A stretch of 55,329 nt of DNA from Bog-473 sp052140165 (GTDB lineage Bacteria > Actinomycetota > Acidimicrobiia > Acidimicrobiales > RAAP-2), in NCBI GenBank assembly GCA_052140165.1, contig JBKQUM010000107.1, positions 1 through 55,329 on the forward strand. The letters run 5' to 3'. The notes under the pieces are model-generated. The model saw only the letters and a program-made list of their open reading frames with translations. It made no database searches and was not told the origin of the DNA. The translations under genes were made by a program, and so were the position numbers. Positions 7,347 through 15,561 of this stretch are shown here, piece after piece. Numbering within the stretch: the first letter of the stretch is position 1; every line of letters starts with the position of its first letter.

Positions 7347-9929
7347 ATGCTCTCGAGGTTCCGCAGGAGGAGTCGCCTGAAGCCGCTCGCGCTCACACTC
7401 GGCGCTTCCGCGTTGGTCGCCCTGTGCGCAGTATTGCCCCTCGGAGGCAACGTCGCGGCGGGCGGGTCCGGCCCGACCACCGTCGGCGGGTTGGCCGCCG
7501 GCTCCATTCAGCACGTCTGGCTGATCATCCTGGAGAACAAGTCCTACGACGAGACCTTCACCGGCCTCAACAACAACTCGTACCTGTGGCAAACCCTGCC
7601 ATCCGAGGGTGTCCTGCTCAAGAACTACTACGGCACCGGCCACTCCAGCATGGACAACTACATCTCGCTGGTCGCCGGTCAGGCCCCCGAGGAGGACTCC
7701 CAGGAGGACTGCAGCGTCGTCAACACCTCGTTCGGTTCCAACTCGACCATCGTGACCACCGGTTCGGTCGGTGCCGACTCACCCAACTGGAACTACGGGC
7801 AGGTCGTCTCGTCGGCGGGCGCCAATGCCGCTGTCGGAACGAACGGCTGCACCTACCCGACCGAGACGCCGACCCTCTTCGACCAGTTCAACGCGGCAGG
7901 CGTGAGCTGGAAGGGGTACGCCCAGGACCTCGGGGGAGCCCAGCAGATCGGCTCCACCAGCTTCCAGACCGACAGCGTCCCAGGCCGTGACGACGCCCTG
8001 TGCGGTGGGCCCGGTGGGACCACCAGCAACCCGGTGAGCAATCCGACCTATCTGACCGCCGTCTCGGGCCACCCGCTGCCCTCGGACACCTCCAGCTACA
8101 CCTCGGCGTCCCAGGTCATCGGAACCGGATCGGACAACGCCGGGACCTACTCGGCCAACAACCCCGAGTACTCCGACCAGTACGTGGCCAAGCACTTCCC
8201 CTTCCCGTGGTTCGAATCGCTCACCGGCGGCTACACCTCCACCGGCGCCAGCACCCCGGCCCTGACCGAGCCCCAGGCCTCGGCCGGGGGCGGGACCAAC
8301 TGCGACAGCAACCACATCGCGAACCTCGACGACCCGAACCACGGGCTCGTCCACGACCTGAACGCCAACACCGTGCCCCAGTTCAGCTGGATCACCCCCG
8401 ACAACTGCAGCGACGCCCATGACACCACGTGCAAGGGCAACAACCTTTCGGGAGCCTTCGGCACCTACACCAGCGGACCCCATGCCGGTCAGGTCAACCT
8501 GAACGACCCGATCTACAACCCGCCCGGCCTGCCGGCTGACGACCCAGAGGCCACCACGCCACGGAACTACACCGGCGGCCTCTACGCCTCCGACCTCTTC
8601 CTGGCCTACTACATCCCGCTAATCGAGCAGTCGACGGCCTACGGCAACGGTGGCCTGATCGACATCACCTTCGACGAGGGCGAGCCCTCGTTCACCTACT
8701 CGGGCAATAGCTTCAACAACGTGCTGACCAACAGCAGCGTGGTGAGCGGGATGCCAGCCGGTCAGGGCACCTCGTCGCCGCAGACCTCACCCCCGGCCGA
8801 CGCCCCGACCTACGGGGCCTCGGGGACGACGGCACCCGGCGCCGACTCCATCTTCGGTGCCTACGGGCTCTCCGCCGATGCCGCCGGTGAGAACATCAGC
8901 GGCACCAACGTCACCGACGAGCCGTACGGTCCGAACTCGACGCTGGGGACCAACACCTCAGGCGACCAGCTCTACCCGGGCCCGGGCAACAACTCTTTCA
9001 TCGACCGGCCTCCAGCCTGCACCCAGACCACCCCGACGCTGGTCCCAGCCGACTGCGTGCCCGGAATCGTCCGGGGTGGCTCGGGATCGAGTCCCGGCGC
9101 GCGCACAGACACCGTCACCGGCGGGGGCTCGAGCATCATCTCCTACCCCGTCTCGACAAGCGCGGGCAGCGGCAATCCCAACCTGGTCGGGGACGACACC
9201 GGTCGTGAGATCCAGTCGATCACCATCGGCGGGACCGCCGTGACCTACGGGTCGGCCGCCTACAGCACGGACTTCCCCAACGGGCTGTTCGTCGGCACCG
9301 TGTCGGACTCCGGTGAGCTCTACCCGTCCATCAGTGGCGGCCCGACCGTCGCCGCCTCCTTCCAGGCGATCGACGATGCGGGCAATCCGGTGACCATCCC
9401 CGGTGCGGTGACCTCGGTCACCCTGAGCGCCGAGGGCGACCCTGCGCTCATCGCCAGCGAGTCCACGTCGACGGCACCGGTCACCGCCGACCCGCTCTTC
9501 GACACGACAGACCCGACGCCCGGCGGTGGTGACACCGGCTCGATCCTCATCAGCCCGTTCATCGCTCCTGGTTCGGTGTCGACCACCTCCTACAACCACT
9601 ACAGCTGGCTGCGGACCATAGAGGACCTGTTCGACGTGTCGAGCTGCGTGGGCACCGCGACGGACGTCAGTCTCCCGGCTGGCTCGGTGTGCGGTGGACT
9701 CGACGGAGAGGGCCACATCGGCTACGCGGCCCAAACGGGGCTTGAGCCGTTCGGTGCCGACGTCTTCACGGCTCCGAACGGGAACGGGTTCGTGCCCCCC
9801 ATCCCCAACAATCCCGGAGAGGGGCTCCCTGAGGCGCCGCTGGTCATCGTTTTCCCGGCCATCGCGATCCTGAGCATGAGCGGGTACCTGGTGATGCGTC
9901 GCCGTCAGAAGCCGGCCATCGCCGCATGA
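7341..9929 (+). CDS. Secreted, C-terminally anchored phosphoesterase-family protein
   Basis: An 862-residue protein of the phosphoesterase family that includes acid phosphatases and phospholipase C (PF04185-like). It has a basic N-terminus and signal-peptide helix (about residues 14-34). The metal-site motif LENKSYDE follows at about 63-70, then TGHSSMDNY, and a second metal motif, TFDEGE, near 445. The family's HYSWLRTIEDLF segment is displaced to about 752 by a roughly 300-residue Gly/Ser/Thr-rich insertion. The end is LPEAP, a hydrophobic helix and RRRQK, like a cell-surface sorting tail. Two ATGs are possible, 7341 and 7347. The second is better spaced from the AAGAAGG site. It overlaps the next gene by ATGA. 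The natural substrate is unknown. Confidence 0.82.
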   Translation: MDMLSRFRRRSRLKPLALTLGASALVALCAVLPLGGNVAAGGSGPTTVGGLAAGSIQHVWLIILENKSYDETFTGLNNNSYLWQTLPSEGVLLKNYYGTGHSSMDNYISLVAGQAPEEDSQEDCSVVNTSFGSNSTIVTTGSVGADSPNWNYGQVVSSAGANAAVGTNGCTYPTETPTLFDQFNAAGVSWKGYAQDLGGAQQIGSTSFQTDSVPGRDDALCGGPGGTTSNPVSNPTYLTAVSGHPLPSDTSSYTSASQVIGTGSDNAGTYSANNPEYSDQYVAKHFPFPWFESLTGGYTSTGASTPALTEPQASAGGGTNCDSNHIANLDDPNHGLVHDLNANTVPQFSWITPDNCSDAHDTTCKGNNLSGAFGTYTSGPHAGQVNLNDPIYNPPGLPADDPEATTPRNYTGGLYASDLFLAYYIPLIEQSTAYGNGGLIDITFDEGEPSFTYSGNSFNNVLTNSSVVSGMPAGQGTSSPQTSPPADAPTYGASGTTAPGADSIFGAYGLSADAAGENISGTNVTDEPYGPNSTLGTNTSGDQLYPGPGNNSFIDRPPACTQTTPTLVPADCVPGIVRGGSGSSPGARTDTVTGGGSSIISYPVSTSAGSGNPNLVGDDTGREIQSITIGGTAVTYGSAAYSTDFPNGLFVGTVSDSGELYPSISGGPTVAASFQAIDDAGNPVTIPGAVTSVTLSAEGDPALIASESTSTAPVTADPLFDTTDPTPGGGDTGSILISPFIAPGSVSTTSYNHYSWLRTIEDLFDVSSCVGTATDVSLPAGSVCGGLDGEGHIGYAAQTGLEPFGADVFTAPNGNGFVPPIPNNPGEGLPEAPLVIVFPAIAILSMSGYLVMRRRQKPAIAA

Positions 9930-10552
9930 CCACTGCCGTCGCACCGGCGGCCGAAGCTGAGACGGACCGGGCCCAACGGCCCGGTCCGTCGGGCATTCGC
10001 CGGGTCGTGTTCTGGGCGGTCTTCATCGCCCTGGTGGCCACGCTCGCATGGGGCATCCACGGGGTGGTGTCAAAGCCGGGGCTGAACACCGCTGATCCGC
10101 AGTCGTGGCTCCCCAAGCAACAGCTCGACCATCCGGTCGACCAGACGGTGGTGGGCACGGTGGCCCACCCGGCTCTCACGGTCGAAGGCGACCTCGTCCA
10201 GGTCAGGACGCCCACCTTCTCGGCTCTTGCCGTGGTCAACGGTCCGGTGGTACCCGGCGAAGGACTGCCCGTCCAGCAGAGGTACACCACCTGCACCTGG
10301 ACGATCTCGCTCAGCCATGTGCGGGGTACCGTCCCGATCAGCCTTGCTGATTTCGACTCCATCGACCATCTACAGACGGTCTACAAGCCTGCGCTGGTGC
10401 CCGGAGAGCAGCTGCCCGCATCTCTGCACACCGGCCAGAGCCTGAGCTTCAAGATCCGCTCCATCATGCCCGTAGGCGAGGGGCTCCTCCGCTGGGCACC
10501 GGACGGCGATCACATCGTGGCCAAGTGGGACTACCAGGTCGAGAACGACTGA
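9926..10552 (+). CDS. Single-helix membrane-anchored protein of unknown function
   Basis: A 208-residue protein that I do not recognise. A charged, proline-containing N-terminus (about 25 residues) is followed by one membrane helix (about 27-48, VVFWAVFIALVATLAWGI). An extracytoplasmic region of about 160 residues looks beta-rich and has a single cysteine in RYTTCTWTISLSH. The ATG lies in an ATGA overlap with the phosphoesterase gene, so production is probably coupled to it. It may partner or present that enzyme at the cell surface, but this rests only on gene order. Confidence 0.7.
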   Translation: MTTAVAPAAEAETDRAQRPGPSGIRRVVFWAVFIALVATLAWGIHGVVSKPGLNTADPQSWLPKQQLDHPVDQTVVGTVAHPALTVEGDLVQVRTPTFSALAVVNGPVVPGEGLPVQQRYTTCTWTISLSHVRGTVPISLADFDSIDHLQTVYKPALVPGEQLPASLHTGQSLSFKIRSIMPVGEGLLRWAPDGDHIVAKWDYQVEND

Positions 10553-11089
10553 GTGGGCAGTCAGCCGATGAGTGATCCCGCGGGACGGCGCGGGGGCTCG
10601 AGGGTTGCCCTGGCGGCGATCCTGGTGGCCCTCGGCCTCGTGGCCCTCGGGGCGGCCCCCCCGGCGTCCGGAGCCACCTCCGGGCGGCCGCCGCCGCTGG
10701 TCGGGCCTCGAACCAGTGCCATCCAGGACGCCCGGTACCTGACCGACGTCGCGCAGGCCGACTCCGACCTGGCGACCTACGTCCAGCAGGACGGCAACGT
10801 GGCCCTGCGGGCCATGCTCACCGACGGGTCCGCCTTTTGCGCCTTCCTGCGCCGGGGCGGCGGGATCGACAGCGCTCTGATGGATGTGGCCCTTGGGGCG
10901 CACAGCGTGGAGAGCCAGACGCACCTGCCGGCGAACGTCCACACTTTCAACACCCTCGAGTCGATGGCGCTGATCGACCTGTGCCCCGGCGAGCAACGTC
11001 TGGTGCCGGCCTCGGTCCGCACCGAGCTGGCCCGGCTCGCGGCAACGCTCAAATCCCCGTCGGGCTCGCGGAGGTCTCCCTCGGGCTGA
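10553..11089 (+). CDS. Small secreted protein of unknown function
   Basis: Up to 178 residues, with a signal peptide (hydrophobic stretch RVALAAILVALGLVALGAA, then ASGA). The mature domain carries two cysteines (FCAFL and DLCPGEQ) and a helical pattern that loosely resembles DUF732-type secreted actinobacterial domains. I cannot confirm that family. Translation may begin at GTG 10553, immediately after the preceding stop, or at ATG 10568. The latter gives a more usual signal peptide. It is the last gene of the three-gene phosphoesterase unit. Confidence 0.62.
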   Translation: MGSQPMSDPAGRRGGSRVALAAILVALGLVALGAAPPASGATSGRPPPLVGPRTSAIQDARYLTDVAQADSDLATYVQQDGNVALRAMLTDGSAFCAFLRRGGGIDSALMDVALGAHSVESQTHLPANVHTFNTLESMALIDLCPGEQRLVPASVRTELARLAATLKSPSGSRRSPSG

Positions 11090-11233
11090 GGGGAGGCCGT
11101 CGTCGACGGCGGGGACGAGGGAGCCGTGGCGGCGATCGGGACCACGACGACGAGTCCGCCGACCACCACCACGTCGTGCATGCTGATCCTGTGCAACGAG
11201 CGGGTCGGCGTCCCCGATCGGGGCGGCGGGTAT
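11090..11233. other. Spacer between convergent genes with a CCCCGATCGGGG palindrome
   Basis: A 144-base gap between the stops of the secreted-protein gene and the PPOX gene. It contains a perfect 12-base palindrome (11212-11223) close to the PPOX stop. A bidirectional terminator is possible, but there is no loop and no T-tract, so this is weak. Confidence 0.25.
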
Positions 11234-11659
11234 CTACCCGAACTGCTTGGCGAAGTCCGTCGTCAGCCAGCGCTCCGGTGTCATGCGGAACACGACACTG
11301 TCGGCGGCGTCCTCTTCGGTGGCGGCCAGGTAGAGGTCGCCGAACTCGGGACCGAGATAGCGATAGGCCATCGCACGGCGCTCGTCGGCGCTCACCGTGT
11401 CCCCGCTCGCGGTGATGGGCCCTTCCACGCTGACGTAGCTGTAGGGCGGCGTCTCGTCCTGCGCGCACAGCGAGAAGCGGCCCGCCGCGCGCAGGCAGCG
11501 CGCCTTGATGCTCTGCCCCCCGGTGACGACGTCGACGGTGCCCCCCGGGCGGTACGTGTACCAGATCGGCACGGTGAGGGGCCCGTGGCCCGGATCGTCG
11601 ACACTGAGGACCCCCACGTGCACGCCGGCGAGGAACTCCTCGCGCTCGGCCCGGGTCAT
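11234..11659 (-). CDS. Pyridoxamine 5'-phosphate oxidase-fold (PPOX) flavin/F420-type protein
   Basis: A 141-residue split-barrel protein of the PPOX class, members of which bind FMN or F420 and reduce or scavenge small molecules. Typical features are the opening MTRAEREEFLAG, the HVGVLSV and PLTVPIWYTY strands, and the basic TGGQSIKARCLRAAGRFSLC segment that usually contacts the cofactor phosphate. The open frame extends upstream to 11734, but the domain begins at the ATG at 11659. The preceding zinc-ribbon gene ends 17 bases upstream on the same strand, so the two are probably co-transcribed. Cofactor and substrate cannot be decided from sequence. Confidence 0.8.
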   Translation of the reverse strand: MTRAEREEFLAGVHVGVLSVDDPGHGPLTVPIWYTYRPGGTVDVVTGGQSIKARCLRAAGRFSLCAQDETPPYSYVSVEGPITASGDTVSADERRAMAYRYLGPEFGDLYLAATEEDAADSVVFRMTPERWLTTDFAKQFG

Positions 11660-11676
11660 GGCGAGCGTCACGCGCG

Positions 11677-11820
11677 TCACCGTACTCCGGAGTGGTGCGG
11701 CGGGCGCTCGTGACGCTGCTGCTCGGCCCAGCACCGGTCGCAGTCCTCGCAGGGCCCGCCGTCGCCGCGGGGCTCGTGCACGCCGGGGTGCCCGCAGCGC
11801 GGGCAGCGGCTCTCGGTCAC
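11677..11820 (-). CDS. Zinc-ribbon microprotein (47 residues)
   Basis: A short reading frame starting at GTG 11820 inside a GTGA overlap with the stop of the large lysyltransferase gene. The peptide begins VTESRCPRCGHPGVHEP and continues CEDCDRCWAEQQ, giving C-x2-C then C-x2-C-x2-C. This is the layout of a small zinc ribbon with an extra cysteine. The tail is His/Arg-rich. Zinc binding is inferred from cysteine spacing. Its role is unknown, but the overlap implies it is made together with the membrane-lipid enzyme upstream. Confidence 0.6.
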   Translation of the reverse strand: MTESRCPRCGHPGVHEPRGDGGPCEDCDRCWAEQQRHERPPHHSGVR

Positions 11821-14800
11821 GGCCGCGGGCCCGTCGTCTCGGCCTCGCGTTCGTCCGCCGCGCCGTTCCCCTGCTGCCCCATGGCGGCGAGGACCTCTTC
11901 GGGGACGGCCGGTCCGGACCGTTTGGCGACCCCCGTGGTCAGCAGGCGCCCGATGACCGGCACCTCGGTCAGCGACTCGGCCCGCATGATCTGGACGGCG
12001 ACCGGCACGAATTGCTCGGCCGAGTCGAAGACGATGTAGCGGGGGAGCCACCGCGGCTCGTACTTGGCGTTGAACCGCCACAGCGTCTCTATCTGCAGGA
12101 CCCCCGACAGGCGCCGCAGGGCCCACCGCTCCACGCGCTGGGTCACGCCGTCGCTGCTGTCGCCCTCGAGGATGGAGCGCATGGCGGCGAAGTTGAGGCT
12201 GAGACCCTTCATCCCCATCTCCTTGAGGTGGGTGATGGTGGAGCACAGGGCGAAGTCCAGCAGGCCGTTCGGGTGGTCGCCCGGGTCACGGCGCATCAGA
12301 TCGAGCGAGTACCCGCCGATGGCCGGTGAGGGGACGAACTGGCACATGGCCACCGGCGTCCCGTCGGGGCCCTCGACGAGTGTCAGCAGCAGGCCCGTGT
12401 CGCGGGGATCGAACAGCCGGCCCAGCATCATGGAGAAGCCCCGTTCCTGCTCCCCGCGGCGGCTCTTGGCCATCAGCTCCGCCATGCAGGCGGCATCCGC
12501 CGGGTTCAGGCGCGCCGGGTCGAGGAAGCGCACGGTGTAGCCGTAGCGTGCCACCCGGTTGACCGCCTGGCGCAGCCCCTTCATCTTCCCGCCCTCGAGG
12601 GAGAACTGCCGCGGGTCCACGACGGCTTCGTCCCCGATGTAGATGAAGCGCATGCCCGATGCCTGGTACGTCGGGAGCCATTCCTCGCCCGCGCCCATGA
12701 CGCCGAGGCCCCATCCGTTGCGGTCGACGTAGCGGCGGAACGAGTCCCACACGTGGGCGCGCTCGGAGAACGGGCCGATGGGATCGGGGGAGACGAGGCA
12801 GACACCGCCGAAGACGGCGTAGGCGACGAGTGAATCGCGGTGGAAGAACCACTGCTTGTCGTCACGCAGCGCGAAGTAGTCGAGCGTCCCGGTGCCGTGC
12901 CGGCGCACGATGTCGCGGGCCCGCAGCTCGGCGGCCCGGCGGCCGACCGAGGCACGTCCCGAGGACAGCCGCCGGTCGACGACCGGCCGGGTGAGGAGGT
13001 ACAGGGCCACCACGATCAGGCTGATGCCGACCGCCAGAAGGCTGATGGAGACGTAGCGGTCGATGTTGGGCGGGAACGCCACCCACTCCACCCCGACGAG
13101 CCGCTCGGCGGACCCCAGCAGCACATCGGGCCAGCCGGGCAGCGGGTGGTGGTGCACGCGTCCGGCGACCTCCACCGCGATGAAGCCACCGACGGTGGCG
13201 AGCAGCCCACCGACGGCGAGGATGACGAAGGCGGTGACGAGGGTGGCCGGCTCGGTCTGGGCCCGGAAGCGCTCGCGCTGGACGATCAGCAGTGTGAGCA
13301 CGCCGGCGCAGACGAGCAGCGTGATGACATCGGCGGCGTGCACGAGGTGCAGCGCGAGTGAGGCCACGAGCAGGGCGACCGCCACCAGCCACGAGCGCCG
13401 CTGGCCCCTCAGGATGCCGCGGGAGAGCATGATCATGCCGATGCCGGCGATGGCGGTCAGTGCCCCCGCGGCCTGGACGACGGCAATCGGCAGGTACTGC
13501 GCGATCAGGTGCAGGTGCGCCCGCAGCGGGGTCGTCACCGAGGAGAGCAGGTCGATGGCGCCCGCCACGAAAAGGGAGACGGCGGCGACACGACGGATGC
13601 GGCGCACCCGGATACGGTCCGCCGCCACTTCGGGCGCCGGGGGCCACGAGGCGCCGCTCGGCCACCCGGCCGCCAGCTCGGCGTGCACCTCTGCTGCCTT
13701 CGAGCGGCCCTTGATGACGATGTCGGAGGTCGCCAACCGCTCGCCCATGGTGGCCATCGGCAGGTCGGCCTCCGCCAGGATGAGGCGGACGTGGAGGTCC
13801 GCGCCGGTCTCGATCTCGAGGGTCGACTCCTGGCGGTGGTGCAGGAACGTCGGCGGCAGCCCCAGCCGCCCGCGGTGCTCGTGGACGACCTCCGAGGTGG
13901 CTCCGGGGCAGGCGAAGAATCCGGTGTCGAGGTGGGTGAGCTCGGGCACGAGCGCCCCGCCGGCGATGACGCCCGATGCGCCGGCCTCGACGGCGGCGCG
14001 CGTGACGTCCAGGGCGTCCTCGCGGTCGATCTGGAGCTGGGCGTGCGCGACCGGACGCGTCCCCGAGACGCCGCCGGCCCACGGTGCCGGGAGGCCGTCG
14101 CCGCCGAGCGCCCGCCAGATGCCGCGCGACGTGACGGCGACGACGAGGGCGAGCACTGCCAGGAGCAGCACGGCGATGACCACCGTGACGATGAAACGGG
14201 AGAACCACGTGGCGGCGTACGCCCGCTGCAGCGCGTTCTGCTGGCGCGGCGAGCGGAAGACACGGCCGAGGCCGTCGATCACGAAGTCCACGCGCAACAG
14301 CAGCGCGATGGCGGCGAGCACGAGCGGCGGCGCCCAGAGGTAGCGGCGCAGCCTGCGGTACAGCAACCGGGAGGTGACGAAGCGCCGCGCCAGCCGCGGG
14401 TCGTCGAGCCGCTCCATACCGGCCAGCCACGGTCGGTCCTCGGAGGGGACGGCGTCGATCGGCGGGTTGGCGTCGGGTCGCATGGTCCCGGCGCGCACCA
14501 GGACGGTGCGCGTGCCGGCCCCGGTCTCACACGCCAGGTCGACGGCGTCGCGCACCTCCAGCCCGCAGCGCTCCAGTTCCCGCACCAGCTCGGGGTCCCG
14601 CTCGGCGGCGGCCATGACGACGACGACCTGCGAATCGGCCCGCGCGGCGAACGCGCGCAGCGCGTCGGTCAGGTCCGGGTGGGCGCCCAGCACGGCGACG
14701 GGCCCGACCTCGCTCTGGCAGCCCGGCGCCACCAGGCGACCGCAGAGGATGACGATGCCCGGCCCCTGCCATTCCTCGAGCCGGCGGGCGATGTCACGGC

Positions 14801-14948
14801 AGGCGGCGCGCGAGCTGTCGGTGGGCTCGGGCGGGAGCAGCAGGTCACCGATCACCTCGACCCGCCGGCCCAGGGCGACGCGGATGGTGTGGTCGGTCCC
14901 GGGCTCTGTGTCCGGAATCCTGGCCACCGTGTCGACCTCACCACTCAT
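11817..14948 (-). CDS. MprF-like phosphatidylglycerol lysyltransferase fused to a degenerate metallophosphoesterase domain
   Basis: A 1043-residue membrane protein. The C-terminal third (about 683-1000) is the DUF2156/GNAT-like catalytic domain of aminoacyl-phosphatidylglycerol synthases, with segments such as DYFALRDDKQWFFH and LSLNFAAMRS. These enzymes transfer an amino acid from aminoacyl-tRNA to membrane lipid. Ahead of it are about six or seven membrane helices (about 445-655). The N-terminal part (1-400) follows the layout of a calcineurin-like phosphoesterase (VIGDLLL, ILCGRLV, VVVMAAAERD, GVIAGGALVPEL). The usual metal ligands of the GD, GNHD and GHTH motifs are missing, and two helices (about 200-225 and 250-272) are inserted. 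It starts at ATG 14948. Confidence 0.83.
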   Translation of the reverse strand: MSGEVDTVARIPDTEPGTDHTIRVALGRRVEVIGDLLLPPEPTDSSRAACRDIARRLEEWQGPGIVILCGRLVAPGCQSEVGPVAVLGAHPDLTDALRAFAARADSQVVVVMAAAERDPELVRELERCGLEVRDAVDLACETGAGTRTVLVRAGTMRPDANPPIDAVPSEDRPWLAGMERLDDPRLARRFVTSRLLYRRLRRYLWAPPLVLAAIALLLRVDFVIDGLGRVFRSPRQQNALQRAYAATWFSRFIVTVVIAVLLLAVLALVVAVTSRGIWRALGGDGLPAPWAGGVSGTRPVAHAQLQIDREDALDVTRAAVEAGASGVIAGGALVPELTHLDTGFFACPGATSEVVHEHRGRLGLPPTFLHHRQESTLEIETGADLHVRLILAEADLPMATMGERLATSDIVIKGRSKAAEVHAELAAGWPSGASWPPAPEVAADRIRVRRIRRVAAVSLFVAGAIDLLSSVTTPLRAHLHLIAQYLPIAVVQAAGALTAIAGIGMIMLSRGILRGQRRSWLVAVALLVASLALHLVHAADVITLLVCAGVLTLLIVQRERFRAQTEPATLVTAFVILAVGGLLATVGGFIAVEVAGRVHHHPLPGWPDVLLGSAERLVGVEWVAFPPNIDRYVSISLLAVGISLIVVALYLLTRPVVDRRLSSGRASVGRRAAELRARDIVRRHGTGTLDYFALRDDKQWFFHRDSLVAYAVFGGVCLVSPDPIGPFSERAHVWDSFRRYVDRNGWGLGVMGAGEEWLPTYQASGMRFIYIGDEAVVDPRQFSLEGGKMKGLRQAVNRVARYGYTVRFLDPARLNPADAACMAELMAKSRRGEQERGFSMMLGRLFDPRDTGLLLTLVEGPDGTPVAMCQFVPSPAIGGYSLDLMRRDPGDHPNGLLDFALCSTITHLKEMGMKGLSLNFAAMRSILEGDSSDGVTQRVERWALRRLSGVLQIETLWRFNAKYEPRWLPRYIVFDSAEQFVPVAVQIMRAESLTEVPVIGRLLTTGVAKRSGPAVPEEVLAAMGQQGNGAADEREAETTGPRP

Positions 14949-15078
14949 GCAGGGACCATCGTGTCACCTTCGGAGCGTCCGACCCCTCACCAATTGGGGG
15001 GAGTCGTTCCTCCTCAGGGAGGAGAGCGCACCGTTAAGCTGGACTTTCGTGCCCCAGACCCAGCCTGAGAGCGACCGG

Positions 15079-15561
15079 ATGAATTGGACCTGGCGTGTCG
15101 GAGACGGCGCATCGCTCCCGCGCGGGCCGACCGTGATCTTCGACATCGACGGGGTGCTCTCCGACGCCGCCGGCCGCCAGCACTTCATTGAGCGGGGACA
15201 GCGGAACTGGGCGTCCTTCTTCGAGGCGTGCGGCGACGACCCCGTGATCGAGGAGGTCGCCCGGCTGCTCGAGCTGCTCGACCCCTCGCTCGCCGTGATC
15301 CTGCTCACGGGCCGGCCCCAGCGCGTCCAGCCGCAGACGCTGGCCTGGCTCAAGCGGTACGGACTGCGCTGGGACCTCCTCGTGATGCGCTCGCGGGGGG
15401 ACTACGCACAGGTCACGGAATTCAAGGAGGCAGTCGTGCAGGACCTGCGGGCCCAAGGGTTCGACCTCCGGCTCGCCTTCGAGGACGACCCGTCCAACCA
15501 CGCCATGTACGTGGCAGCCGGGGTCCCCTGCGTGTACATCCACTCCGGGTACTACGAGTGA
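15079..15561 (+). CDS. HAD-superfamily hydrolase, polynucleotide-kinase-phosphatase type
   Basis: A 160-residue HAD phosphatase. Motif I is VIFDIDGVLSD (nucleophile Asp plus Asp+2), motif II is VILLTGRP, the lysine of motif III is probably in TEFKEAVV, and motif IV is FEDDPSNH. The compact size without a large cap recalls the 3'-phosphatase domain of polynucleotide kinases, but the substrate is not known. The frame is open far upstream. I chose the ATG at 15079 because the domain begins there and a weak GAGAG lies at 15067-15071. An alternative is GTG 15049, where a TAAGCT at 15035-15040 would give a nearly leaderless mRNA. It converges with lnt and overlaps it by ten bases. Confidence 0.8.
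   Translation: MNWTWRVGDGASLPRGPTVIFDIDGVLSDAAGRQHFIERGQRNWASFFEACGDDPVIEEVARLLELLDPSLAVILLTGRPQRVQPQTLAWLKRYGLRWDLLVMRSRGDYAQVTEFKEAVVQDLRAQGFDLRLAFEDDPSNHAMYVAAGVPCVYIHSGYYE

Noticed and set aside
15008..15023. TCCTCC-TCAG-GGAGGA hairpin before the HAD gene
   Set aside because: It could hide a ribosome site, but no start codon lies at proper spacing, and the stem is only six pairs.
13509..15068. 519-codon plus-strand open frame opposite the lipid synthase
   Set aside because: Composition is typical of antisense high-GC frames, and it is covered by a well-supported gene.
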